NCBI GenBank assembly: GCA_014925825.1
Contig: JACGCK010000001.1
Coordinates: 1,178,001-1,242,000 of the forward strand
Direction: 5' to 3'
DNA from: Pholiota molesta
Taxonomy: Eukaryota; Basidiomycota; Agaricomycetes; Agaricales; Strophariaceae
Length of the DNA stretch: 64,000 bases
The notes beneath the pieces are model-generated. The model ran no database searches. It was not told the DNA's origin and saw only the letters and a program-made list of their open reading frames with translations. Both the position numbers and the translations under genes were made by a program. Of this stretch, positions 47,856 through 59,748 are shown piece by piece. Every line of letters begins with the position of its first letter. Positions within the stretch are counted from its first letter, which is position 1.

Positions 47856-48445
47856 CTAGGGTGAAGAAGACCAGATTGTGGGCGTCACGGTGCGTACACG
47901 CGCTGGCCTAGACCGCTGACAAATAAGGAATAGAGGAAGGCAATAATGATACAGCCACAGACCGCGATATGTTCGTTCGTTAGCGTCGAGGATTTTCTTG
48001 AGCTTTCCCCCAATATCACGCACATGGAGTCTGCACTGATCAAGGCCCCTCCAGTTGGCGGCGGCGGTCCAGCACTCGGAGCAGGCGCGCGAGGCTGCGT
48101 CGACGGTCTCGAGCTCGAGCTCGTCGCGTCGATGCAGCACGACGACGAGGTCGACGAGGCGGTCGAGGCCGGCAAACCAGGTGCTGATGCCGCTCTCTGG
48201 GTTGGTGGTGGTATCTGTGACGAGGAACGAGGAGGCGAGACGGATGCACTTGCGCAGGACGTCCTGGTTTATGGTAGCGGCGTCAGAGGTGCGAGACTCA
48301 CGCGCTAAAATGTCGGTGACAAAGGCGCCAAAGTTTGTGGCGGCCAACTAGGGGTGGTGGGTGAGCATGGAGACTGGGCAGAGGGAATGGGACATACTGG
48401 GGGGATGTCGAGGGGAAAGGGGCGCGAGTCGAGGTCAGAGGCCAT
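47856..48445 (-). CDS. Unrecognised protein, possibly tail-anchored
   Basis: No family recognised. ATG 48445 (MASDLDSRPFPLDIPP) joins through one short intron to LAATNFGAFVTDILARESRT, then a helical body (RLVDLVVVLHRRDELELETV, SECWTAAANWRGLDQCRLHV, DIGGKLKKILDANER). The open frame ends at 47856 with a polar tail. However, the +1 frame just past a tandem TTCG repeat (47971-47982) encodes a classic hydrophobic tail, CGCIIIAFLYSLFVSGLG, ending QRVYAP at 47885. Removing one 4-bp unit would put the body in frame with that tail, giving a tail-anchored membrane protein. Which C-terminus is real cannot be decided here. It is divergent from CCDC47 with 150 bp between starts. Confidence 0.55.
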
Positions 48446-48595
48446 GGTGGTGGGGGAGCATGGTGGGTGGTGGAACTTGAAGCAGTGCAGGCGCGGAGGG
48501 ATGATGATCGACCGCACACTCCGGCACGTGCGTGATCTGACCAGTTGCGGACGAGCGTTTGCGGACGCGCAAGTTGCCCTCCTCAGCCTGCGCTC

Positions 48596-50082
48596 ATGTC
48601 CTTTGCCGCCAACTTCCTCACTGCTATCACCCCGCCTCCCGTAGTCACCCCAGAGGACTACGATGGCTGGCAGCTCAGGTGGAAGATGCTCGTCTTCAGA
48701 CCCGCCTGTGCGTCCATGCCCACCTGACCATATATAGATGCTAAACTCTACCTGACAGTGCTCAAAACAGAGGCCTATCTCTCGCTCGCTGTCCTCTTTT
48801 ACGTCGCGTTCTGGTATTGGGGCTCCAGCACAAACGCCAACAAGGCAAAGAACTGGTCCGTCTTCCTGACGCGTCACGCGCGTTCCTCTGCTCACGCTCC
48901 CTTCAACCCCTAAAGGATTGCAGCGCACCTCCCGCTCTACGAGCAGCAGTTCTCTAAACCACAGCCCAAGGGGGCCTCACGCACGACGGCTACTCTGACT
49001 TTTTCAACTTCTCCACCGGGCGTCGTAACGTCGCCTCTCTGCACACCGTCTTCACCTTCCGGCCACGTCATGATTTCGCCCAATGGGCGTTCCAGCTTGG
49101 CAGAACTTTCGTCGATTTGCAATACCGCCCCACGGACGACATCCAGCTCGACTTTAAGCTCGCGCCTGGCGCGTTCGCCGACAACTTTGTCTGGGCCGTC
49201 GTTGCAAAAGATGAACTCTTATCTGTGACGGACGGCCGCTGGGATTTGGTTCGTGCATATATCCCACCCTCAATCTTGACCTCTTACCCTCTCTATAGAC
49301 CTTCCCAAGGACCAGCGAAAACCCCTCTCTCCCTTCGACCCTGGTAGTCATGTCAGGTACAACCCACATTTCCTGGTGTGACTTCAGACGCTCACCATCA
49401 GACCCACGTAGAATTTTCGGATGTTACTGAAAACCTGCTTAAACCCATCGGCAACCTCTCTCTGGTCAAGGTCCTCTCCGACCCCAAGATTCTGCCCTAC
49501 TTCCGATCGCTCTCTGTACGTCTACCCCTTGTATCCCCTGTTCACCAACTAACTCATGGGCGTACCCTCAGATCACGGATCAGCCAAGGGACCGCCCTCT
49601 CAGGCCTCTGGCACCCGAGGACCGCGAAAAGCATGTCATTCTAAGCCTCTCCGCTCCTCCTTCGGCCCACATAAGCGACGTTACCCCGCTCGTCACTGCC
49701 ATGTTCCAACTCGTTGATTCGCTGAACAAGATCAGCCTCCGACCGGAGACAAAGACTAAGCTCAAGAAGGTCAGAGAGGATATTGACAAGGCTATCAAGA
49801 CCGAGGCTGAGAAAGAGCAGAAAGAAGAGGTGCGTCGTGTGGTTGTGTTTCTTGGATATAGGCTCATTTTATTATGATGGTAGGCTTTGGATGCCAAGGC
49901 TGCAGCCAAGCGAAAGGCTGAGGAAGAGCGTATCTCTAAGCTTAGTGCCGCCGACCAGAGAAAGGTACGTTTGCTATTCATTTCATTGGATGTTTACCCT
50001 AAATGACTTTCGTCGACAGGAGGCAGAGAAGGAGCGCAAACGCGCTCTCCGAAAATCGCAGGGCAAAGTCGTTCGCAAATGA
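48596..50082 (+). CDS. CCDC47: CCDC47/DUF1682 family ER membrane protein, one frameshift
   Basis: In animals CCDC47 is part of the PAT/multipass translocon that helps insert membrane proteins at the ER; fungal members are less studied. Start MSFAANFLTAITPPPVVTPE, then a membrane segment (TEAYLSLAVLFYVAFWYWG), the DUF1682 core (FVDLQYRPTDDIQLDFKLAP, FVWAVVAKDELLSVTDGRWD) and a basic coiled-coil C-terminus ending ERKRALRKSQGKVVRK. The frame breaks in a G run at 48970-48974: YEQQFSKPQPKG must join GLTHDGYSDFFNFSTG, which needs six G where five are present. All introns are otherwise clean. Confidence 0.9.
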
Positions 50083-50403
50083 GCACGTGGCCTGCCCGCA
50101 ATTTTTTTCAAAAAATACTGGAAAGTCAAGAGCAGTTTTGCGCAATTTACTTTTGAAAGCTTCACACATTACCACGTATACAAATCTATCCATAATGTAT
50201 TTATTGAGGTACATAACATCGATGTATTTTGCTTTGCATAGCTAGTGTGTTATTGGTCATTGTAAATGGATGATGATTTGTTGGTTGTATCACTTGCAGT
50301 GTAAGGGCACATTCATTTCATTATAGCAATTGTCGTCAGTAATGCATGTCATGCTCGTGTAGGTAATATGTAAAATAGATTATCATCTCGATTTCTCGAA
50401 TGT
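50083..50403. other. Convergent 3' flanks CCDC47 / STB6-like
   Basis: 321 AT-rich bp, a sharp contrast with the GC-rich coding block that follows. Nothing recognised. Confidence 0.4.
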
Positions 50404-53400
50404 TTAGTGCGTTGCAGAGCGGGATAGCTTTTCCCCCATGGGCCCTTCATCCACAGGTGCAGAAGCTGGGACAGACGTCAGCTCCTTGTCCTTTTCTTCT
50501 TCTGTAGCAATGGGTAATGTAACAGGGACAGTGGGTGTCGCACCGGCCACCGCACTCCAGCGTGCACCCCAGCTGGTGAAAAATCTGAGAAGCCACATCG
50601 GCTTGATCCCCGGATGCTCTACCACATCCCCCTCCTCCTCCTCAGCCTCTTCCGCGGCTTCCGACGGGCGGTCCAGATACACGCCCAGCCGCTCCAGTAC
50701 CGCCTCCTGCTCCGCCTCGCTTTCCGTGCGCCCAAGGTGGTCGACCAGGCGCGCATGGCCGTCGAGCGCCCACTGCACTCGGTTATACGGCCCGTGCGCA
50801 CCGTGTACGCCCGCGCGCAGGCGGCGGCCGCCCGTGCCGAGCACCTTTTCGCGCAGCGCGAAGACGGTGCGGCGCGGCGGGCGCGCGGCTTGCCAGAGGT
50901 CGTCGGCGCGGAACTGCTCCGACTCGTAGCGCAGCGTGTTCGTCGCCTGGAAGATCTTGTCCGCGCGCAGGTGCTCCGTGTCGAGCTCGGCCAGCACGCT
51001 GGCGCGTCGCTCTATCGCGGCGATGGCATCTGCGTGGGATTCGTAATGCGCGCGTAAGGAGGTATTTGTTTGAGAGAGCGAGGCGCTTAATATCTGTGGG
51101 CAAGGCAGCGGATGTGAGAGATGAGTGATAGCCTGTGAGATTAAAAAATTCCTTACTTGCACACATGCAATCACATTCCGCAGGTGCTCCTCGCGACGCC
51201 GCATCGTTAGCAGCTCGCCACAAATATCGACGTCTATCGCCATATGGTCTGGAGACAGCACTTCTATACTCCTGTACGTGTCCAAATCATGGAAGCTGCG
51301 GCGTCTACCAAATATTTCACCCGGCGCATAGAAGGGATGGAACCGTCAATAAAGACGCATTGAAGCGAACAATTGAGCACTCACCGGCGCAGATCGACGC
51401 TAACACCTCTACGTCTATGCAACACGCCGTCCTCATCCTCCGTGATGTACCCATCACGCTCGTCGAAATACTCGCCATTATCCTCATACTCCGAGCTCTC
51501 CAGCGGCTCCTCGGCGCGTACGCCTGCGCCGTCGACAACGCTCAGCAAGCTGTGAAAGCGCGCCTTCTCGGGGCGTTTCCGCCGTGGCGCTGCTCCCGGC
51601 AGTCCTACACCCGGGCGGCTCACATCGCTCTCCTCCTCGCCATCCTCGTCTGAACCCACCGACAGCGCCATCCGCCGTCGGCCCCCAGTGCGTTCGTCCT
51701 CGTCGGCGTCGTCTTCTCTCACATTGGAACCAGCCCCAGACCCAAAGACATCCTCGTCACCTTCCTCGCCTCCAGAGCGTGCGCTGAGGGGGTCTGCCCA
51801 GCTCGCCACGCGCGCGGACTGCACGAGGCGTCGGCCCAAGCGCCGTCTCTGGGCTGCCCCAAGCAGTGGCCCCAGCGCAGCGAGGTTCGTGCTCGAGCTC
51901 GCGACTGACGCGCTGGGATCGTTCGCGTCCTGTCCATGCAGAGGCATGTTGAACGGGTTCGGCCGATAGTCGCCTAGAGGTAGACTGTTAGTATAGGGTA
52001 CATTTGCACACGCCGAATGAGCGCATTTAGGGTAAATAGAGACGTACTGAGGGGTGACACCTGCCCGCTGCTCAATAGATCGTCATCATCCACGTCGCGG
52101 TCCATGTCCCTATAATATGTAGTGTATAGATTAGCATATACCGCCTCACAACAACCAGAGCCAAGAACGGATGAACAATGAAAAGATAAGTCACTCACGT
52201 GGAGAACACCATCGGCGGGAGCGTTGGCGACTGCGCGCGCGACGCCGTGCCGCCGCGGCTCATGCCTGATGTGCGGCGGTTTAGAAAGCTGCCTGTCAGT
52301 AGCCGGCTCGGCTGTGGACGTCCTTGTGGCTGCTGTGGCTGTTCCACTTGCAGTGATGAGGATGTACGCGAGGGCGCTCGCGCGAGCGCCTCGGACTCGG
52401 ATGGCGACGGCAGTGGCGGCTGCGGACTGGTGTCCTTTTCCTTGTCTTTGCCATGCCGAGAAATTATCGCAGGCGGTGTCGTGCCCAGGTCAACGCTGTG
52501 ATGTCTCTTGCGTCCTAAACTGTAATAATAATAAGCGTCAATAAATCATGATGAGAAGGTAAGTTTAAAGAAATGCGACTAACCCAGTCCACGTCCCGAG
52601 CTTGCCACGTACTCGTCCACTCCACATACCACCAAACGAGGGTGGCCCGCCGCCGGCGTGCGAGATGAGATCGCTTTCTTCCTCGGTTGAGCGTCCATCG
52701 TAGGAGCGCGCCATTCCCGTGCCCCCATATGAATCGTCCCCGTCGCTGACAACGCCTGGAGGCGACATTTCGTGACGCCATCTCCGCCTTTGCCTTTCCC
52801 GCTCCTTGGCCTGATCCTTGTCCTTGCTGCCCCGTCCGTCCGCCCCGCCGCCGATGCCAGGCACGCCAGGCTCGTGCAGCGCCCCTACCTCCTCGCGCAT
52901 GCGCACGAGCTCGACCACACGCCCGCTCCACAGAGCCCGCACACTTGCGGCCACGACGTCCTTCTCATAGGCATGCACGTATGGGTTCCTGATCCCTATT
53001 GCAGCACTCGTGGCGGCGGCGGCGGCAGCGGCCCCGCCACCCAGCCCAAAGTCCGCGCTCTCGCGGTTCTTGCGGTGCGTTTTCCCGCTCCCATTGCCGG
53101 CACCTAGCCCCCCTGCAACGCAGCGCACGAAGGCTGCGAGGTCGGCGGTGGGTGCGAGCAGCGCACCGGGGTCGCCGCCGTGCGCAGTTTCTCCGGGCGC
53201 GCCTCCGCTGCCACCGCCCCCGCCGGCCGTGCTGCCGCCCCTCAGCCCGCTTGCGATCCCGCTGAGCAGCTGCTGGCTCTTGCCGCTGGGTCCAGACGAG
53301 CCGGTGCTGGCCGAGAGGGCATTCGCTGCGGGCTCCTCGCCGCCGCTGAGGCTCATACTGAGGCTCAGAGCGTGCTTGCGGGTGTAGTCGCGGTCGCGGT

Positions 53401-54866
53401 CGGGGGTGCTGCCCTCAGCGCCGTCGGAGTCGACGCCGCCGCCCGGTGCGAGCTTGTTCTTGAGCACGCGGCCAACCCTGCGCGACTCGGAGCGGATCTT
53501 CTGCTCATACAAGGCGGCGACGGCGTCGATGATGTCGCGGGTAAGGACTGCACTAATGGGCGGGACGGACCCCGCAGCGGCGGCGGCGGCGGCTGAGAGG
53601 ACGGAGGTGGGCGGTGGGGCTAGAGGTATGAGCGGGGTGGATACATGGATGGAGCCCTGCGGGGTGGTGAAAACTTGATGGTGATGGTGGATTGAAGGCG
53701 CGAGGGCAGATGGGTGGGCGGTAGCCTGGACGTAATTAGTGAGGGCGAGGGCAAAGGCGTGGGGATACAGAAATGGATCGCGGGGCAGGATCTAGGGTAC
53801 GTTTATGAGAATGATGTATATAGGCGCGGGCGGAGGTCATACCAAGGAGTAGCCGAGGTAGGCGAGTCGATTGCGGGTGGCAAGAACGAGGCTAAGGAGG
53901 GAGGAAACGAGAGACGGGTCGGCGAGGCGGTCTGTGTTCTGTAGCTTATGTTAGTTGGATCTAAGGATATAAGAATGGGCGCACCTCAAGCCCGACGCAG
54001 GGCGCACCGATGTGGGCAACCCATTTGTGAATGCCTTGGATGGTGTAGTCGCAGAGCAGGCCGTCGAAGGTGAGGTGGGGCGAGACCTCGGTGGGAAAGA
54101 GGCCGAAGAGGGAAAGGCTGGTCTGAATTAGCTTGACGAGCTCGAGGACGGTGGCAATGAAGGCGGGGCGGTCCTTGGTCTTTCCGAGAAGGATCCTGTC
54201 TCGGGTCCTGCGGGTAGGGAGGGCGGGTGTGCTCTGATTGTGGGGCTTGGTGAGGGACAGAGAGGGCCGGGGATGGGCAAGCGGGGGGTTGGGCTTGGAG
54301 GCGGTGGTGGAGAGAGAGGCGGACTGGGCGAGGGGAGGTGCGAGGGGCAGGTGGTCGGCGGAGGGAGGAGTGGGGAGGAGGGTGTTCTCGGGGAGGTGGT
54401 AGGTGGCGATGAAGCGGTCCTTGGTGGAGTCGCTGGGGTCCTCGAGGGTGAGGGCGCTGCGGCCGGAGCAGCCCATGCGGAGGAGGGAGATGTTGGCGTA
54501 GAGCTGGTCGAGGGCGTCGAGATAGCTGCCGGAGGGGATGTGGACGATGGTGTAGTCGGAGCGGAAGTGGGCGAGGGAGGTGAGCATGAGGGTGCCGTGG
54601 GGCGTCTGGCGGGGCTTGGCGCCGTGTGCGCGGAGGGCGGCGAGGGCATCGTCCCAGGCGGCCTGGTCGAGCGGGGTGTGGGCGTGGAGGAGGACGGTGT
54701 GCTCGGGGTGGCCGGTGTAGACGAGGAGGAGCGGGTGGGGGTCGCGGGCGGCGACCCAGCGCTCGACGGCGTAGAGCTGGTAGCAGGGGAGGGTGAGGGC
54801 GCGGGCGGCGGGGGCGAAGCGCGCGGGGGAGGCGCGCGGGGTGGGCGGGAGGAGGAGAGAGGCCAT
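50404..54866 (-). CDS. STB6/STB2-like Sin3-binding protein
   Basis: Large protein, well over 1,000 residues, from MASLLLPPTPRASPARFAPA. The N-terminal domain resembles the fungal Stb6 N-terminus: LPCYQLYAVERWVAARDPHP, LLVYTGHPEHTVLLH, FGLFPTEVSPHLTFDGLLCD, YTIQGIHKWVAHIGAPCVGL, DPFLYPHAFALALTNYVQ. A Ser/Gly/Ala-rich middle follows, with ALYEQKIRSESRRVGRVLKN and NPYVHAYEKDVVAASVRALW, acidic segments, and a helical C-terminal region (RRREEHLRNVIACVQ, ILSASLSQTNTSLRAHYESH). In yeast Stb2/Stb6 bind the Sin3-Rpd3 deacetylase; that role is inferred. Introns checked (for example at about 53797-53845 and 52503-52582) splice in frame. Codon use is strongly GC-ending. Confidence 0.72.
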
Positions 54867-54932
54867 GTGACCTGATCCCGTCCCCGGATCGGGTGGTGGA
54901 ATATATAACGGCAGCTGGGCGGCTGGGCTGGC
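54867..54932. promoter_or_regulatory. 66-bp bidirectional promoter with TATA-like core
   Basis: Only 66 bp separate the two divergent ATGs. It includes GGAATATATAACGG, a TATA-like stretch at 54899-54908 in otherwise very GC-rich DNA. Both 5' leaders must be extremely short, or the promoters must lie inside the opposing gene. Confidence 0.6.
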
Positions 54933-57021
54933 ATGGCGTCCCCCTCTGCGCTCGCCCCCCTCCTCCGCTGCCCAGCCGGCCCCCACGCCCTCCGCAACCC
55001 CACCGCCCTCCCCTGCGGCCACGCCGTCTGCTCCGTCCACCTCGACGCCGCACCCCTCTGCCCCGTCCCCGTCTGCCCACTCCCCCCCGCCCCCGCCCGC
55101 CCCCGCATCCCCGCCCTCTCCCGCGTCCACTACGCCGCAGCGCCCCCCGCACAGCCCCCCGTCCCCCCGCCCGTCTCCGACCACCGCTCCGACGTCACCC
55201 TCAACAAGATCATCGCCCTCGTCGACCGCACCCTCGCGCGCCTCCACCCCGACCCGTCCCCCGCCCCAGACTCAGACTCGGACAGCGACGCCGCGGACGC
55301 ACCCCGCCCCGCCTCCTCTGCCCGCCCCGCCGCCCGTCGCGACTCGTCCCACCGTCCGCGCAAGCGCCACAAGCGCCACCACTCCCCACACGACCACGAC
55401 CACGACGCACCCGGGGCCAGCACCCACGCCCACTCCTCTGACGACGAGCCCGATCTCCTCTCCCACCTCCAGTCCGTGGCCGCCCGCGCGCGCCTCGTCC
55501 CCGCAGACCAGCCGCTCCTCCCTCGCTCCCTCCCACAAGCGGCCCGCCGGTCCCCCCGTCCGACGATGCCATCCTCGCCGAGTTTGACAAGAAACTTCTC
55601 GAAGAGCTTACCTGCCACATCTGCTACGTCCTCTTCTATCAGCCCGTCACCACCCCCTGTCAGCACGTCCGTCCTTTCTTCCTTTCCGCTTCTCCGATCC
55701 TCCCCTGATCCCCTCTTTCGCACAGACCTACTGCGCCAAATGCCTCCAACGCTCCCTCGATCACAGCACTACCTGTCCTGTATGTAGGCACGAACTCCCC
55801 ACCTACTTCTTCCAGGACCAACCCGTCAACAAGACCATCATGGCCATAAGTCCGTGTCTTTCCTTCGCTCCCCTGCCTCCACTCACCCCGCCATAGTCCT
55901 CAAAGCCTATCCACTCCTCTACCAGGAACGCGGCGACGCCATCGAGGAAGAGGAGCGCCATGCTCGCCTCAACACCCCCATCTTTGTCTGCAATCTCACC
56001 TTTCCGGGCATCCCCACCTTCCTCCACTTCTTCGAACCGAGGTACGTCCATCTCGCACCCGCCGATCCCCCAACTAACCTTTCCCCAGATATCGTCTCAT
56101 GCTACGCCGCTGCCTCGAGTCTCCCTACCCCCGCTTCGGCATGATCATGTCCCCCAAAGCCGGCTCGCCCCAAACCGACTACGGTGTCATGCTCGAGATA
56201 CGCAGCGTCCAGATGCTCCCTGACGGCCGCAGCATGGTCGAGACCTGGGGGTCTACTCGCTTCCGTATCCTCGAGCGCGGTACCCTAGACGGCTACATGG
56301 TGGGCAGGGTCGAAAGGTTGGTGCATATTTCCAGTTACATAACGCTGCTCATATACATTCCATGTTCACAGGATAGATGACTATGCAGATGACCTCACAG
56401 AAACCCTCGTCCTCGATGACGAGGAGCCCAACGCAGCGCTGACGCCTATCCCCGCGCCAGACCGTCTGCTACGTCGCATCGCGTCGACGCTGACCGGCGT
56501 GTCCTCGTCGGTGCAGCCTACCGCCAGCGTATCTGCCATAGCGACGCCCTCTATATCTTCTTCCTCGTCATCGGCCGCGGCCTCTACCCCCCGCGCTCCG
56601 CGCCAACCGACCAACGCCGAGCTCATGGACACTTGCCGTGCCTTCCTCGACCGGCTACAACGCGGCGCGGCCCCGTGGGTCGTGCAGCGGCTATCGCAGA
56701 CGTACGGCGCCATGCCGTCGGACCCCGCGCAGTTCGCATTCTGGGTCGCCCTTGTGCTGCCCATCGAGGAGCATGAAAAGGCGAAACTACTCCCTATCCG
56801 GTCGGCGAGGCTGCGCCTGATGCTGGTGGTGCACTGGATCGAGCAGCTGAACAATAACTGGTACGCATGGGTTTTCTTGGCGTTTGTGAAAGGGAGCGGG
56901 TGGGTGGCCCACCCCAAGAGCCCTGTGTTACTGTGTTTGCTGTGGACCGTGGTTGTGCTTACGCTTTCGCGTTTTATTGGCTGGATTTAGGTGGTTCACG
57001 AATGGGTGCACTATTCTGTAA
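54933..57021 (+). CDS. RING-finger / LON-substrate-binding domain protein (LONRF-like), one frameshift
   Basis: Likely E3 ubiquitin ligase. N-terminal Cys/His module (LLRCPAGPHALRNPTALPCG, HAVCSVH) resembles a degenerate RING. A long low-complexity Pro/Asp/His linker follows, then a full C3HC4 RING: LTCHICYVLFYQPVTTPCQH, TYCAKCLQRSLDHSTTCPVC. The LON domain has PIFVCNLTFPGIPTFLHFFE, YRLMLRRCLES, FGMIMSPKAGSPQTDYGVML and TRFRILERGTLDGYMVGRVE, ending EQLNNNWWFTNGCTIL. The frame slips in the C6 run at 55552-55557: AARRSP must join PSDDAILAEFDKKLLEELTC, needing a seventh C. Introns are otherwise clean. Very GC-rich codon use, shared with the divergent STB6-like gene. Confidence 0.85.
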
Positions 57022-59748
57022 CATCTTCCCCCTTTGTGTTATGATTGGATTTGTTCCTTTCTTTTGGTAAGTATATTAGAAATGTTCTACGACTAGATCC
57101 TTGAGGTTATCTTTTTTTTTCCTACATCTTTAATGATTTATTTGATAGTGTCGGAACATTCGTGGCAAGGTGGAGGCGTAAAGCCATATTAGCGACCGCA
57201 AGAGGCGAAGCTCGTTTGCGAGGCTGTACTTTACCCGGTTCCTCGTCGTCGTCGCTTGTCTCTTGCCGCTTGCTAACCCGGACATCTCCTACGCCGTTCA
57301 GCATACGCATAATGTCACCTTATTTCTAATCTACCCCGCCCTATACCCTTTCAGCCTCTCACAGCATCCCTCCATCGTCTGTACCAGCATCGCATCTTAT
57401 TTATCACTTGTTCGCAAGGACCATCCACACACACACACCCCATTCCTCACTATTCATGGATTCCCATCTCCGATTCTCGCTTCGCGATGCCCCTCTGTAT
57501 GATCCCATCCGATCCCAGCTTCCGATCGCATTTCGTTCTTGACCTCCCTATTTTCCTGGCCTTTCCCGATCCCGGTCCTTCAAATGCGGACGCACACACG
57601 CGGTTACCTTTGCCTACTTACTCTTACTTACGCACACATCGTCTCGATCTACTCCCCACCCCACCCTTTAGGCTACAGGCCGCAAGCTTCGTGATCAAGC
57701 TTTGGGCTGCGCCAGTCGCCTGCATCTGTGTTGTCCTTGTTCTTGTGTTATTGTTCCCCATCTCGTTGTACCACGCTTTATCCTCCATTTTTTTGTTTCA
57801 TTTTTCATTTTGGTTTGCATGTACTTACAAGGAACCACAGAGTGTTCAATTCCGCTTTTGATTTCACGCTATTTATACCTTTAGCCTTTGCCTTTCTGCG
57901 CCTGATTCCTGTGTTAAGCATTTGTTAGTAGCCCTTGGAATTTTGACATCCTCCTTTTCACCGGGTTCCATTGGGTTCTGGAAATGCGCCCCCCGAGTAT
58001 TTTTTTTGCCTTTGCGGTATTGCTCTCGATTTAATTACTTACCATCCACTGTTTTCTACTGCCTGCCATTATGTCTCTAGCCTTCTCCCGCTTGATCTTA
58101 CCACGTTACTTATCGTTCTCATCCCCATATTCTTATCTTTATTGCTATGTCCTTATGCCGTTGCCCCATATTGCCTGCATCCTGATCGGTCTCGGATTCC
58201 TTTTTCATGATTTACTATCCATACTTATGCTACAACGCTTCTTGTTATGCTCGGCTGATGTCTCGTGTCTCCCTGGACCTCTCTTACTCGTTATTGCATA
58301 CTCTTATCAACAATCTATTCGACTCTGTGTATGTGTTGTATCAAGTGTACATTCGAAACTGAACACCTTCCATTCTGCAATTCCAACGTTGTCTGACACT
58401 TTTCCTGAGCATCATCGCCTCCTTCCTGCCTTTCTTTTTTTACCGTTGTGGGACAAGTGCGGGTATTCAGGGGGATTCCTGCTGCGGCCGTTAAGTAGAC
58501 ATAAATTGCGGCATGTGCTCAGCGCTCATTGGAGTCCAGACATATAGTCAAAAGTCAATGAGCTTAAATTATGACAACACGATTGTACAACGTATATATA
58601 CATGTCATACTACGTAGGTGGTCATGAATGTCGTTTCATAGGCGAGGTACATACCCATCCATATCTCCTCGATAGCCTAACTGATGGCCATGATACCACC
58701 CGATCATCTCCATGATGGAGTCTGGACTTGCTTGTGGGGTACAAGAGTTCCATGCACATAACATGCACACGCAATTCAAAAAGACTCGAAGGAAGACTGG
58801 GATCAGAAGAGCCCAGAAGAGTCAAGATACATGTCCCGCAAAGGTCCTGTCCTCGAGGTGCAAATAGGCGCCCAAGGCGATCGTGCCTGCGACTCCGACC
58901 ACGAGTGACTGACTGAGTCAATGTCAAACGGCTTATCATCGAGGATCGAAGCCGCCACGGGGCGCCCACTGCGCCGTGCAACGCTGCCGATTCAAGGACC
59001 GCATCTTCCTATCAACAGAAAGACATTCTGGGCTCCGAGTCTCCGACGACGCATGCCCGCAACGCGTCACCAGGTTGGCCATAGCTGCCAGGTAGAGTGA
59101 GTATCATGTTGCATGTCCTCGATGTGATCCCGAGCCGCCAATCCGCGACTGTAGAGCTCGAAACCCGACATGCCGGCGCGGAGTGTGAGGTGTGCGCGAT
59201 ATTTGCGTCTCCAGCAGCGGACTCGTAAGTACACGTCGGCGATGGGTTAACTATAAGTACAACCTGCAAATATTGGAGTCGGCGCGCAAGCTCGTGCGTC
59301 AGCCTACTTGTTCTGGATACGACTTAGCAGGACTAGGCTACGTCGGGGACGCCGAACTTGGCGCACTTGTTTGGGAGTCGTTAGATGCCTCTCACACGTC
59401 AACAAAATGCGGCGAAGATGAATCAGTCCCGATAATATGAACTTGCTACTCATCGGACCAGCAGTAGGGCCAAGAGTCAGTCAGAACTGTATCACCGATC
59501 GGAATTGAAGAATGGCGCAAGCAGAAATAGCGAGAAGGATAGGCGACATCAAGTTTCAGTAATCCGAATCAAGGTGAGGTTGAGGTCCACGGAGCGAATA
59601 GATATAATTAATTGTATTCAGAGAATCCTGGTGTTAGTGTACATACATACTTGCGAGCCAAAATGAAGCAGGATTGGCCAGCACCTCCGGGGACGTGTGC
59701 TGCTCGGACGATGGATGACGCTGCGCAAAATTTGTCTCAGGCAGACGA
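57022..59748. other. 2.7-kb gene-poor region, pyrimidine-rich in its left half
   Basis: No supported gene. From about 57300 to 58450 the plus strand is markedly rich in C and T, with few G. Open frames there (57487-57861, 58071-58547, 58622-58981 minus) are rich in Leu/Ser/Phe/Pro as composition alone predicts and lack domains. The stretch 58600-59600 shows no coding signal that I trust and no tRNA fold. Confidence 0.5.

Noticed and set aside
53961..55787. Long open frames on all strands in the GC-rich block (for example plus 54240-54875, minus 53986-55152 in other frames)
   Set aside because: They come from GC-ending codon bias; only the STB6-like and RING-LON frames show conserved domains and sensible splice sites.
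57487..58547. Two or three plus-strand open frames of 120-160 codons with hydrophobic stretches
   Set aside because: Leu/Ser/Phe/Pro-rich composition follows from the pyrimidine-rich DNA; no start context, intron pattern or domain supports them.
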